Numbered from the stretch's first letter, positions 34,050-42,540 are shown. The stretch is 51,102 bases of DNA from DRWZ01 sp964601505 (GCA_964601505.1 CAZRNR010000008.1:1-51102), one strand, 5' to 3'. The notes: generated from the sequence alone by a model not told the origin. Numbers and translations are program-made.

Positions 34050-34406
34050 TTAAAATCTTATTCTGAATTCCTCTTTTCTTATAATAAGTTCTATTTGTCC
34101 TTCTTGGATTCTTTTAATCTTTATGTTTTGTATAGAATCACCTTCTGATAAAAGGTATTTTTCTCCGTCTAATTCAATTAGAACTATTTTTCTCCCATCA
34201 GATATAGCAGAACCAATAAGTTTAAATTTTTCGCTTTTTGTTGTTTTATCGTGATCTTTTCTTGATTCTTCTTTATTTCTCTTTTTTTCTTTCCCCTCTA
34301 TTTCTATTGCAAATGGGTCTTTTTTTATTTCAAGTATGACTTCTTTTTCTGCTGCAAAAACCTCTGCTGTGCTAAATAAAATTATTATCAATAATATTTC
34401 CTTCAT
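34050..34406 (-). CDS. Small periplasmic protein, PilP/GspC-like
   Basis: This 118-residue protein has a signal peptide (about 1-19, ending AEVFAAE), a charged linker and a C-terminal beta-rich domain: FKLIGSAISDGRKIVLIELDGEKYLLSEGDSI followed by IKRIQEGQIELI. That pattern matches the PilP and GspC homology-region domain of type IV pilus and type II secretion systems, where it joins inner-membrane proteins to the secretin. No other pilus or secretion genes are nearby. It overlaps its upstream partner by four bases, so the two are coupled. Confidence 0.55.
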   Translation of the reverse strand: MKEILLIIILFSTAEVFAAEKEVILEIKKDPFAIEIEGKEKKRNKEESRKDHDKTTKSEKFKLIGSAISDGRKIVLIELDGEKYLLSEGDSIQNIKIKRIQEGQIELIIRKEEFRIRF

Positions 34407-34993
34407 TTTGAGATGACTTTTGATTTTTCAGATGATATAAGAATGTCTATGTCTTCTGGAATTTTTTCAGCTTTGCTTGTTGGTGTTCTTTGAGTTTTCA
34501 CCCTGATTATTGTTGTTATATTCCTTTCTACATCAAAGTCATATCTTATTGCTTTCTTAAAGATTTTCTCACCTTTTATGGTAAATACAACATCAATTAC
34601 ATGTTTTCCCGGTATGGCTTCAGATTCGTCATATATTATTATTTCTTTTCCAGAAGCTTCATCTATTTTTTTCTTTTCTTTTATACGTGAGACTTCAAAA
34701 CCATCAAGTGTCACGCTTATTTCCTGAATTTCGGCTGACTTCAAATCGTTTTTGTAATAGACTGTTATTTTCGTCCCAGTCAAAGTTCCAAGTAATATCA
34801 TGTCTTCAAAATTCTTCAGAGCTTTTCTCGTTTCAAGGATTTTGAGTTTGAGCATTTCTATTTCTTTCTGAAGCCGCTTTAACTCTTCTTTATATTTTTC
34901 TTCTGTTTCTGCTTGTTTCTGCTGAGCATTAACAAAATCTGGAAAATATGTGTACAAAAATAGTGCGATCAAAGCAAAAATATAATACTTCAT
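34403..34993 (-). CDS. Periplasmic coiled-coil protein of unknown function
   Basis: This 196-residue protein has a signal peptide (about 1-23, ending FVNAQ), a strongly charged coiled coil (about 25-65) and a beta-rich domain (about 68-165) with TGTKITVYYKNDLKSAEIQEISVTLDGFEV and a PGKHVIDVVFTIKG strand pair. A similar order of elements is seen in uncharacterised envelope proteins near motility or secretion genes of deltaproteobacteria, which is a recollection and not a firm match. It is coupled to the PilP/GspC-like gene, so a role in a trans-envelope machine is plausible. Confidence 0.5.
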   Translation of the reverse strand: MKYYIFALIALFLYTYFPDFVNAQQKQAETEEKYKEELKRLQKEIEMLKLKILETRKALKNFEDMILLGTLTGTKITVYYKNDLKSAEIQEISVTLDGFEVSRIKEKKKIDEASGKEIIIYDESEAIPGKHVIDVVFTIKGEKIFKKAIRYDFDVERNITTIIRVKTQRTPTSKAEKIPEDIDILISSEKSKVISK

Positions 34994-35075
34994 AATAATT
35001 TTAGAAAATCGTAATTGTTAAATTTATTCTTGAAAATCTATGATGATGGTAAAAGCGAAAAATATACTGGTAATT

Positions 35076-35081
35076 TATAAT
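35076..35081 (+). promoter_or_regulatory. Candidate -10 box, near-leaderless LptF/G-like mRNA
   Basis: TATAAT ends 13 bases before ATG 35095 without a Shine-Dalgarno between. Confidence 0.4.
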
Positions 35082-35094
35082 TTATCGCTACTGT

Positions 35095-35925
35095 ATGTCT
35101 GAGAAACTTCGTAGGTATTTATTAAATAAGATTATAAATGAATTTGTTTTTTTCTTTTCTATATTATACATTATCTCCCTTATCGTATCATTTCTTAGAT
35201 ACACAGAGGTGAAAATTTTTAAATTATACCTCTTGTTTTCATTGTATATTTTACCTTTTACAATGCATTTTTCTTTTTTCACAGCATGCTTCTTTGCCTT
35301 TAGAGAAATAAAAGAAAAAATTCTATATCTTACAACTTTTAATTTATCATTCTGGAAATTCAATCGCTTTGTTTTACTCTTATCTGTGTTGTTCTTTTCC
35401 CTTTCTTTATTTTTGTCCTTTACATTATCTCCAAAAGCTTTTTTCTTGGTTCAAGAAAATTTGCTATCTTCAATAAGGGTCCAGAGGAAGGATCAGAAAG
35501 ATTTTTTACATTGGGGAAAAAACATAGTTTATGCAGAAAAGATAAATCTAAATAAAAATTTCATAGCAGCGCAGGACGGATTCATTTTTGATGGAGAAAA
35601 AATCCTGAAGTTTCAAAAAATCAAAATATATATAAAATCTCCTGAAAGTAGATTTAGTAAAGATATTGCAGAACTTATAATTGATGAAGGAGAAAAAGGA
35701 AAAAAAGAAATTATATATGCTTTCTCAACATTTTTCTCCCAGGTATCTTGCTCCTCATTTGTTTTTGCTTATCCATATATTTATATTCTATGCAATCCAT
35801 CAATGGTTCTAATATCAAAATTTTTCAGAGATTCTCTTGAGGTCCATAAATTTTTGATTGTATCTTTCACTTTACATTCTATTGTACTTTTGGGAAGCTT
35901 TTTTATGGCTATTAGGAAATTCTGA
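35095..35925 (+). CDS. LptF/LptG-like permease, short form
   Basis: This 276-residue membrane protein follows the first half of LptF/LptG: an N-terminal amphipathic helix KLRRYLLNKIINEF, membrane helices at about 18-35, 45-68 and 95-118, the YILPF segment at the end of helix 2, and a cytoplasmic REIKEKILYLTTFNLSFWKF segment where LptF/G contact LptB. A periplasmic beta-jellyroll-like part follows (about 130-215, with WGKNIVYAEK). Only one or two final helices remain where the family has three, so it is truncated relative to the usual 350-400 residues. With the gene at 13175 it may form the LPS export pair. Confidence 0.5.
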   Translation: MSEKLRRYLLNKIINEFVFFFSILYIISLIVSFLRYTEVKIFKLYLLFSLYILPFTMHFSFFTACFFAFREIKEKILYLTTFNLSFWKFNRFVLLLSVLFFSLSLFLSFTLSPKAFFLVQENLLSSIRVQRKDQKDFLHWGKNIVYAEKINLNKNFIAAQDGFIFDGEKILKFQKIKIYIKSPESRFSKDIAELIIDEGEKGKKEIIYAFSTFFSQVSCSSFVFAYPYIYILCNPSMVLISKFFRDSLEVHKFLIVSFTLHSIVLLGSFFMAIRKF

Positions 35926-35935
35926 TTTTTATTTC

Positions 35936-36580
35936 TCAATCTATTTCAGGACAGAAGATCTCTGAACTTTGAATTTTTACACTTTTGTATATCACTTTTT
36001 TCCCAATTTCATCAAAAATTATTTTTTTCTCAAGAATTCCTTTTATGACCATAGGGTAAAGCTTGTGTTCAAGATAATGTATTTTTTCTTCTATTTTTTC
36101 ATCATTCGGGGCGATCGGAATTGCTGCTTGTGCTATAATTGGACCACCGTCTACGCTTTCATCTACAAAGTGTATTGTGCATCCGGATATTCTTAGACCT
36201 TTTTTAATTGAAAGCTCTATTGCGTTTGTAGTTCCTTCAAAGGCTGGTAGCAAGGAAGGATGGATGTTCAAAATTTTCCACCTCCAGTGAGATATAAAAT
36301 TTGGGGAAAGTATTCTCATGAATCCAGCAAGCACTATCAAGGTGGGTTTTTCTTTCTCAAGAATTTTCAGAGCTTTATTTTCAGCAATTTCCTTTTCTCT
36401 CCAGTTTATTACAATTGATTTTATACCATGATTTATTGCTCTTTTTATGGCACCGGCGCTTGCTTTATCTGATATCAGGCAAGAAACTTCTGCTGGAATA
36501 TAACCTTCTTTTGCTTTTATAACTATGTTCTCAAAATTTGAACCGCTTCCTGATGCAAAAACTACTATCTTTGTTTTCAT
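35936..36580 (-). CDS. purN: Phosphoribosylglycinamide formyltransferase
   Basis: PurN formylates GAR with 10-formyl-tetrahydrofolate in purine synthesis. The N-terminus KIVVFASGSGSNFENIV binds the phosphate. The catalytic Asn-His-Asp set is visible in ILNIHPSLLPAF and FVDESVDGGPIIAQA, with LAGFMRILSPNFI between. The 214-residue length is normal. The ATG at 36580 gives the canonical start; a longer form begins at 36592. It is tail-to-tail with the LptF/G-like gene and lies downstream of the respiratory operon on the same strand, 72 bases after nrfD. Confidence 0.95.
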   Translation of the reverse strand: MKTKIVVFASGSGSNFENIVIKAKEGYIPAEVSCLISDKASAGAIKRAINHGIKSIVINWREKEIAENKALKILEKEKPTLIVLAGFMRILSPNFISHWRWKILNIHPSLLPAFEGTTNAIELSIKKGLRISGCTIHFVDESVDGGPIIAQAAIPIAPNDEKIEEKIHYLEHKLYPMVIKGILEKKIIFDEIGKKVIYKSVKIQSSEIFCPEID

Positions 36581-36652
36581 TTCTAAAAACAATCATAAAA
36601 TCTTTTTTTAGGTTTTGATAAACTCAATGAATTTTTATTGATTTTTTAAATT

Positions 36653-38191
36653 TTAACGCTCGCTAGAGCTAGATTGAGTATTTCTTTCGGGTATTATTTC
36701 ATAGACAACAGCAGACAGAAAAGATACAATTACACCAATGATAAATACAACAGGAGCAAATGGTATAACAGGGTCAAGATAGTATTTTGTAAAAGCTCTT
36801 GCAGATGATATAAAACCAACTATCATAAGAGATATACCAACTAATAGAGTTCCCAAGGTAGCCGATGTTCTTAAAATATTTTTCTTTTTTTGGAACGTTC
36901 TTGGAGTTTCAGCTAAGCCTACTGTTTCAAGTGGAATAAGAGGGAAAACTTTGGCAAATAATAGAAAAATAAGGAGTCCAAAACTTGCTATCCCAATAAG
37001 TACCATTATCTCTACTGCGGTTATGTTGTATTGACCTTTGGGATATGGAAGGAAAAAGCCGTGTGTTTGAGATGGAACAACAAGCACGAATCTTTTTGTG
37101 AATGCAGCTATGTTTACAAGCAAAGCTGAGATAACTGTTGGCCCTGATAGAATTTTACCACTAGAAAACTGGTAGAATAGAATTAAGAAGCTTATGACAA
37201 GAGATATAACTGTTATCCAAAAGTATGGAGCATATGTTCCAAAAACTATAATGTGAGCTATTTCTCTGTCTTTTTTAGGTGCAGCATAATTTGATGTTAG
37301 TTCTTCAACAATCATAAGATATATGTATGTTATAGTCAAGAACATGAGAATGTTCCCAAGAGTTCTTATTGCCTCGGATGGTATTGAATCTTTATATATC
37401 TTGTTTAAGATGTATGCAAAAATAATGATTAGACCTATTCCAGATATACCAGCCATTATCACAAAGGAGGGAGCTTGGAGGGCGGAAAACCATCCTGGTC
37501 TTCCCGAATGCAATCCGAATATAAAACCAAGTGTAGAGCTGGCTATTACGAGCATAGGAAGGATAAAGATAGCGAACCAAAAGCTCGCTTTTGAGTGTCT
37601 CTCGAAATCTTCAGGAGTTCCTTTAAATCCCGACGCCCAAATTTTATAGATTATTTTCATTATTCCTTTTGTTTTCCTTGAAAGTTCATAAGCATCAGAT
37701 CTTGTTGAAAGGAAGAAATAAATTAAGCTTGCAAAAAGATATCCTGAGATTGCCATACTGAATGTTCCGAACATTGGTGATGCAATTCTAGCGTATCTTG
37801 GTAGGTTTATCAGAGCAGAGATTACTCTTCCTTGATCTGATAGAACACACATTACAGCAAGTATCGGAGATATGATGCTTATAAATTCCGCTATGCGAGT
37901 GATTGGTTTTAGTTCAGATATACCAAAGATTCTTACTGCAACGGAAGTAGAAAGTCCTCCAAAGCTTATTCCTGCGAAAAATATAATAAAGACTACATAC
38001 AAACCCCACGCAACTCCTCCAGCTCCGGGGGTCCTAAGACCAGTTACAATTTCTCCATACTTTAGCTGAAGATAATAACCAGATATTCCTATTGCTATTC
38101 CTAAAATTGAAAGCAAGACAAACAAAACCCAGAGCCAACTTATTTTCATCAGTCTAAAAAACTCAATAGGATCTTTTCTATCAGAAAGCAT
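36653..38191 (-). CDS. NrfD/PsrC-family quinone-interacting membrane subunit
   Basis: This 512-residue protein has about ten membrane helices and belongs to the NrfD/PsrC/HybB superfamily, whose members exchange electrons between the quinone pool and a periplasmic ferredoxin subunit. The N-terminal TPGAGGVAWGLYVVFIIFFAGISFGGLS segment, with glycines and aromatic residues, and an SDQGRVISALINLPRYARIASPMFG loop match the quinone-site region. Its length exceeds simple PsrC, as in ActC or QrcD types. A strong GGGAGGTG precedes ATG 38191. It is the last gene of a five-gene operon, with two bases between it and the ferredoxin gene. Confidence 0.9.
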   Translation of the reverse strand: MLSDRKDPIEFFRLMKISWLWVLFVLLSILGIAIGISGYYLQLKYGEIVTGLRTPGAGGVAWGLYVVFIIFFAGISFGGLSTSVAVRIFGISELKPITRIAEFISIISPILAVMCVLSDQGRVISALINLPRYARIASPMFGTFSMAISGYLFASLIYFFLSTRSDAYELSRKTKGIMKIIYKIWASGFKGTPEDFERHSKASFWFAIFILPMLVIASSTLGFIFGLHSGRPGWFSALQAPSFVIMAGISGIGLIIIFAYILNKIYKDSIPSEAIRTLGNILMFLTITYIYLMIVEELTSNYAAPKKDREIAHIIVFGTYAPYFWITVISLVISFLILFYQFSSGKILSGPTVISALLVNIAAFTKRFVLVVPSQTHGFFLPYPKGQYNITAVEIMVLIGIASFGLLIFLLFAKVFPLIPLETVGLAETPRTFQKKKNILRTSATLGTLLVGISLMIVGFISSARAFTKYYLDPVIPFAPVVFIIGVIVSFLSAVVYEIIPERNTQSSSSER

Positions 38192-38193
38192 AT

Positions 38194-39099
38194 TTATTCA
38201 CCTCCCTCTGTTATGTATTTTCTTTTTTCTTTTGCAAGATAAATTACTTTTGGTTCTGTTCCTAGATTTTCTTCTATACGAAAGGCTCTTGGGCTTTTTG
38301 CCAGTTGAGATACTATGCTTTCTGGATTTGATATATCACCAAAGACAATTGCTCTTGTTGGGCAGGTTTCTGCACAAGCAGGAAGGTAGCGAACTTCTTC
38401 ATCTTTTATTTCTCTATCTTCATCCTTTACTTTTTCTTTTAACTTTCTTAATCTGTGAGCACAAAAAGTGCATTTTTCAACTACTCCTTTTGGGCGTGTT
38501 GCTACGTCTGGATTGAACCACTGCTTATATGTCTCAGGCCAATGAGGTTTTGTCCATACAAAATATTTCCTTTCATATGGACATGCAACCTGACAGTATC
38601 TACAACCAATACACCTATCCCATATTTGCATTACTATTCCTTCTTCATTTATATATGTAGCTCCAACTGGGCAGACCTTTGTGCATGGTGGATTATCGCA
38701 GTGAAAGCATGGAAGAGGGAGAAATCCCTTTTCTGTTTCAAGAATTGTCATCCAGCTTATTTCCGCTCCAAACATTTTTTCATCATCTCCTGTAAATGGG
38801 ACATTATTTTCAACTTTACAAGCAATAGCACAACCTCCACAACCTGTACAAAGATCAAGATCTATAACCATTGCCCATTTAGGTCTTTTTTTATCTCTAT
38901 TTTGTTTTTTATTTTTATCTCTATTTTGTTTTTTATTTTCGTCTTTCCTTGTTAGGAATCCTAATGCTGAAGATATAAGAGAAGAACCAAATGCTAAGGC
39001 GACAAAACTACCGATGAATCCAATGATTTTTCGTTTATCTTTTCTATTATCTTTTGTACTATCTTCTATCATTTCATTTTTTGTTTTATCTTTAATCAT
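38194..39099 (-). CDS. Membrane-anchored four-cluster ferredoxin subunit (QrcC/ActB2-like)
   Basis: The 301-residue protein has a charged N-terminus, one hydrophobic segment (about 25-49) and an 8-residue tandem repeat linker (NKKQNRDK twice), then a dicluster-type double domain. All four cluster motifs are complete: CTGCGGCAIAC, CFHCDNPPCTKVC, CIGCRYCQVAC and CTFCAHRL with a later CAETC. It would wire the NrfD subunit to the MopB subunit. The hydrophobic segment resembles an uncleaved Tat or membrane anchor but has no twin arginine. A Shine-Dalgarno (AGGGGAG) precedes ATG 39099. Confidence 0.9.
   Translation of the reverse strand: MIKDKTKNEMIEDSTKDNRKDKRKIIGFIGSFVALAFGSSLISSALGFLTRKDENKKQNRDKNKKQNRDKKRPKWAMVIDLDLCTGCGGCAIACKVENNVPFTGDDEKMFGAEISWMTILETEKGFLPLPCFHCDNPPCTKVCPVGATYINEEGIVMQIWDRCIGCRYCQVACPYERKYFVWTKPHWPETYKQWFNPDVATRPKGVVEKCTFCAHRLRKLKEKVKDEDREIKDEEVRYLPACAETCPTRAIVFGDISNPESIVSQLAKSPRAFRIEENLGTEPKVIYLAKEKRKYITEGGE
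38893..38940. repeat. 24-bp tandem repeat, two copies, in the ferredoxin gene
   Basis: Two 24-base units differ only at the last base and encode the 8-residue linker repeat NKKQNRDK between the membrane segment and the first cluster domain. It looks like slippage in a flexible region. Confidence 0.8.
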
Positions 39100-39100
39100 A

Positions 39101-41221
39101 TTATTTTGCTCCCCTGTGCTTTTTTATTTTCACCTTAGTTGCCCAATGCGAAAGGTTGTCTGTATCTCCAACAACCGGCAGAAGTATCTCGCGAGGATTT
39201 ACACCTTTATCTTTTGCGAATCTTCCATATTCTTTGTGTCCCTTCCCAAGTTCAATTAAAGCACAATCTGATGGAATCCCTTCTCTAATGATAACAGCAA
39301 CTTCAATTTCGCCGATTTGCGACTCTACTATTACCTTATCACCATCTTTTACATCAAGCTTTTCTGCCAACTCAGGGGATATCTCTAAAAATGACATATA
39401 TGATTTATAAGATGGAATTTTTCTGAGCATCCCCCCAAGTTCTTGTAGGTATGGGATGTTTGCTCCAGAGCCTTCTGCGTATGTTATTGATTTGTACGGT
39501 AAAAGATATATATCTCCTTCACCTTCCCATTTTGGTTCCTCTAAAGCAAGTTTCTTTGGGAAAAGAAATTTGGGGGTTTTGACAGCAATGTCCTCTCCTT
39601 CAAACCATCCTTTCTCCTTTATTTCTTCTATATCGTAATCCTTAAGTCTTTCTTTGACTGCCTCTTCAAAATTTTCCCATGGAAAATCTAATCCGAGTTT
39701 TCTTGCTATTTTTATCAAAGAATCGCAGGCGTTTTGAGTGTTGTATAGAGGAGCAACTACGGGTTGCCTTATCCCAAAAGATGGATTTATCACAGATGAA
39801 TGAGTTTGAGTATCTTCAAATCTTTCAAGGAAGGTGTGATCAGGAAGAATAAGATCTGCTAGAGCTGTTGATTCATCCATAAATGGACTGAAACTTATAA
39901 CAAAAGAATTTTTTAATATTCTTTCCCACCTTAGACAAGCTGGTTCAGAATAGAGTGGATTCCAGTAATAAAGGATTATTAGATCTATATCGCTTTCTGG
40001 AATATTGTAAAATGGTATTTTCTCTCCCTTGGGAACCTCTGGATTATTTTCCCAGTCTTTAAATTTTGGGTGTTGCCTTATATATAGTCCCCCAGGTTGA
40101 TTTATTCCGCCTACAAGGACAGATAAACATAATGCGGTGTATGCTATTTTAAAACCATTCGTTGTTGATGTTGATCTCTCATCGGTTACTATTACTGATG
40201 GACGTGAGAACCAGAGTTCTTTTGCAATTCTTACGATATCCCTATCTGGAACACCTGTTTCTTTTTCAACTATTTTTGGAGAATAGTTTGACACAATCTT
40301 TGAGAATTCATCAAATCCCTCAGATATATTCTTGATATCTTTATAATAGAGACCTTCCGAGATAAGAACATTGGCGATACCGAGCGCGAGTATATCATAT
40401 TTGCCAGGCCTTATTTTAATCCATTCATCTGCTTGTTTAGATGTTAAAGATAAAAATGGTTCAACTTGAACAATTTTTGCTCTGATCGTTGGTATCCCAT
40501 GCTTTATTTTGTATGAAGCTCGGGATAAGCGAAGACCATGACATGTTGATTCGAAAAGAGCAGCTCCTAGGCTTAGTATATAATTAGAATTTTCAAAGTC
40601 ATACCCGGGTATATCTTCCACACCCGTTGCTTCTTTCATAGCCATTTTCAGAGCCTTTGTTGAGTATGATTTGTCATAGTAATCGTAAAAAAGAGGAGTT
40701 CCTATTGAGTATGCGAATCTCTCAAATAGGTCTCGGGAAAATCCGATTGGTCTCCCACATAATATTGCTATCCTTTTTGCCTTTGAAATCGCTTTTGCAG
40801 CTTCTTCAATGGCTTCATCCCAACCTATATCTTTGAATTCTCTCTTTGTTCTTGCAATCAGAGGATTTTTGATCCTGTCTGGATCATATAGGGTGAAAAT
40901 TCCTGTCAGACCTTTGGGACCAAGTACTCCTCTGTTTGGTGTTGATATTGGGTTACCAGATATTTTAACGGCCCTTCCTTCAACAACTCTTACATCTATT
41001 CCACACCCAACATGGCATTGGCCGCAAGAAGTTTTGACTATTTTTTCTTCTCCAAGATAAAAATCTTCTCCCCCAGGTACAGGTGGTTTTGTGTAAGGAA
41101 GAGAAAACTGTTCATCATTTAGAATTCTGGAAACAGGAAATCCAGCAAGAGCTGATTCTATAATTCTTCTTTTTTTCGTATCTATGTTTTCAACTTTATT
41201 TTTTATCCTCCTCCAGAGCAT
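39101..41221 (-). CDS. MopB-family subunit, likely Mo-free (QrcB/ActB1-like)
   Basis: This protein of about 706 residues has the molybdopterin oxidoreductase fold: an N-terminal iron-sulfur segment C66-x2-C69-x3-C73, the DPDRIKNPLIARTK and GWDEAIEEAAKAI blocks, VTDERSTSTTNG and a C-terminal MGD-binding-like domain (LDVKDGDKVIVES). The fourth cluster Cys is Gly101 (GVLGPKG), and no Cys or Sec is visible in the Mo-ligand region (TPLFYDYYDKSYSTKALK). This fits the non-catalytic subunits of Qrc and alternative complex III. ATG 41221 has AAGGAGG; an earlier in-frame start would overlap the cytochrome gene. No Tat motif is seen. Confidence 0.85.
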   Translation of the reverse strand: MLWRRIKNKVENIDTKKRRIIESALAGFPVSRILNDEQFSLPYTKPPVPGGEDFYLGEEKIVKTSCGQCHVGCGIDVRVVEGRAVKISGNPISTPNRGVLGPKGLTGIFTLYDPDRIKNPLIARTKREFKDIGWDEAIEEAAKAISKAKRIAILCGRPIGFSRDLFERFAYSIGTPLFYDYYDKSYSTKALKMAMKEATGVEDIPGYDFENSNYILSLGAALFESTCHGLRLSRASYKIKHGIPTIRAKIVQVEPFLSLTSKQADEWIKIRPGKYDILALGIANVLISEGLYYKDIKNISEGFDEFSKIVSNYSPKIVEKETGVPDRDIVRIAKELWFSRPSVIVTDERSTSTTNGFKIAYTALCLSVLVGGINQPGGLYIRQHPKFKDWENNPEVPKGEKIPFYNIPESDIDLIILYYWNPLYSEPACLRWERILKNSFVISFSPFMDESTALADLILPDHTFLERFEDTQTHSSVINPSFGIRQPVVAPLYNTQNACDSLIKIARKLGLDFPWENFEEAVKERLKDYDIEEIKEKGWFEGEDIAVKTPKFLFPKKLALEEPKWEGEGDIYLLPYKSITYAEGSGANIPYLQELGGMLRKIPSYKSYMSFLEISPELAEKLDVKDGDKVIVESQIGEIEVAVIIREGIPSDCALIELGKGHKEYGRFAKDKGVNPREILLPVVGDTDNLSHWATKVKIKKHRGAK

Positions 41222-41235
41222 AAGTATTCCTCCTT

Positions 41236-41766
41236 CTATCTGTGGCAAGTATAACAATCAACTTCTGCTTTCTCTTTCAAATGACATTGTATGCAATCAT
41301 ACATCCCAAGTTTTACATCTGGTTCAGAGACAGGTTCTTCAACTTTCGTATAATCTCTGTGGCAATTTTCGCATTTCATATTTGCCCAACTGACATGTGC
41401 TTTGTGAGAGAAATAAACATGCCCAGGCATTCTGTTTACTTTTACCCATGGTATTTGTTTATTGGCTTGATTATATTGTCTTACTTTTTCTTCCTCTTCT
41501 CTTGATTCTTCTTTCAATTCCTCTGGTGGTTCAGAGTGGCAGTCAATGCATATGTTTATAAGGGGAAGCGTGGCGTGAGCTGATTCCTTGACTTTTATAT
41601 GACAATCAGAACACTCCATCTCTTCTGCCTCTATGTGGGCTTTGTGATTAAATTTTATTGGCTGGATTACCTTTTTTTGTTTGAAAGTTAGAGAAAGTGA
41701 AAGCAATGACAAGAGTGTCACAATAGCAACGATAATTTTTGAACTCTTGTATCTTAAATAAATCAT
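41236..41766 (-). CDS. Pentaheme c-type cytochrome (ActA/QrcA-like)
   Basis: This 176-residue protein starts with one hydrophobic segment (about 10-27), a signal anchor or uncleaved signal. Five CxxCH heme sites follow: CSDCH, CIDCH, CENCH, CIQCH and CYTCH (last four residues). IKFNHKAHIEAEEMECSDCH and VYFSHKAHVSWANMKCENCH are typical class III repeats in which upstream histidines are the distal ligands. Number and position agree with ActA, the pentaheme subunit of alternative complex III, while QrcA has six hemes. The ATGA overlap with the upstream monoheme gene indicates translational coupling. Confidence 0.93.
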   Translation of the reverse strand: MIYLRYKSSKIIVAIVTLLSLLSLSLTFKQKKVIQPIKFNHKAHIEAEEMECSDCHIKVKESAHATLPLINICIDCHSEPPEELKEESREEEEKVRQYNQANKQIPWVKVNRMPGHVYFSHKAHVSWANMKCENCHRDYTKVEEPVSEPDVKLGMYDCIQCHLKEKAEVDCYTCHR

Positions 41767-42161
41767 TTTGCTTTTTGCCTTAGCTCATCATACCATTTTT
41801 TAATCTCTGCTTCATCAATCTTCGTTTTCAGAGTTATGAGCCAATTGACTATTTGTTCCAAGTCTTCGTCGGTTCCTTTCCATTTTTCCTTGTGTTTCTT
41901 ACCTTCTTCATTAGCTATTTCTTTCTTCTGGTATTTCTTAAGCCATTCCGCATCTCGTTTGATTCCAACATCAGAAAGGTCCTTTATCTCCTTTTTTTCT
42001 TTCAGTGATGACGGAAGTGGTTCTATACCTTCTGATTTTACAGAATGACATTTGTTACATTTGTTCTCGATAAAGAGTTTTTTGCCGTCAGCAGATGCGC
42101 CTTTAATGGATACAAGAATAAAAACAAAAAATGTAAAACATATTGAAAAAGTTCTTGCCAT
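41763..42161 (-). CDS. Periplasmic monoheme cytochrome c
   Basis: This 132-residue protein has a cleavable signal peptide (about 1-24, ending GASA), one CNKCHS heme site at about 35-39 and a candidate methionine or histidine axial region in the charged C-terminal half; no conventional Met ligand is obvious (few Met residues occur). The DLEQIVNWLITLKTK helix matches the C-terminal helix of class I cytochromes. It is the first gene of the operon, with AAGGAGGT in front of ATG 42161. The palindromic element at 42272-42307 lies about 110 bases upstream. Confidence 0.9.
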   Translation of the reverse strand: MARTFSICFTFFVFILVSIKGASADGKKLFIENKCNKCHSVKSEGIEPLPSSLKEKKEIKDLSDVGIKRDAEWLKKYQKKEIANEEGKKHKEKWKGTDEDLEQIVNWLITLKTKIDEAEIKKWYDELRQKAK

Positions 42162-42271
42162 GTTTTTTGACCTCCTTTACTATTTATGAATATAATATTT
42201 TTATTGCAAATATTGAAAAAACTATTCCATGTTTCCCTTTCTACCTTATTTGTTAATTTTCACGGATTTGT

Positions 42272-42307
42272 GTCTCATGTGTGAGATTCTGGTCTCAATT
42301 ATGATAC
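42272..42307. promoter_or_regulatory. Palindromic operator/enhancer, copy 1 (cytochrome-MopB-NrfD operon)
   Basis: The left arm GTCTCATGTGTGAGA (42272-42286) and right arm TCTCAATTATGATAC (42293-42307) are inverted at 11 of 15 positions around 6 bases. The right arm is 14 of 15 identical to that of copy 2 at 44781-44795. It lies about 110 bases before the first gene of the minus-strand operon. Confidence 0.65.
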
Positions 42308-42525
42308 AAACCATTGAATTTATTGTCTTTGATCAGAAACAGGATGTTTATGATTGTGTTGATTAAATATTATTACATATTATACAAAAAATAAAATTGA
42401 TAAATCCGATTTTCAACTATCAAGAATTCACTTTAGGGGTTTTGGTGAATTGATAATTCATACATAAATCCAAATTCCAGCATATTCCGTTGATACAGAA
42501 AAAATGAAAAATTAGGGCAAAACCT

Positions 42526-42531
42526 TATAAA
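42526..42531 (+). promoter_or_regulatory. Candidate -10 box, near-leaderless GT-C-like mRNA
   Basis: TATAAA ends 9 bases before ATG 42541, without a Shine-Dalgarno; the leader would be only a few bases. Confidence 0.35.
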
Positions 42532-42540
42532 AATGAAATC

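Larger units (their letters stand above)
42162..42540. other. 379-bp divergent region between cytochrome operon and GT-C-like gene
   Basis: It contains the 36-bp palindromic element at 42272-42307 and a candidate -10 box at 42526-42531 for the rightward gene. On the minus strand a TATTAT-like -10 may serve the cytochrome operon. No -24/-12 sigma-54 pattern was found on that side. No gene was seen. Confidence 0.5.

Noticed and set aside
38455..38955. 166-residue ORF antisense to the ferredoxin gene
   Set aside because: It is a shadow of a gene with complete cluster motifs, has no start signal and shows biased composition from the reverse of Cys codons.
39101..41221. Formate dehydrogenase or nitrate reductase for the minus-strand MopB
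   Set aside because: No Mo-ligating Cys/Sec or NarG-type His/Asp pattern is visible, and the operon partners match Qrc/ACIII instead.
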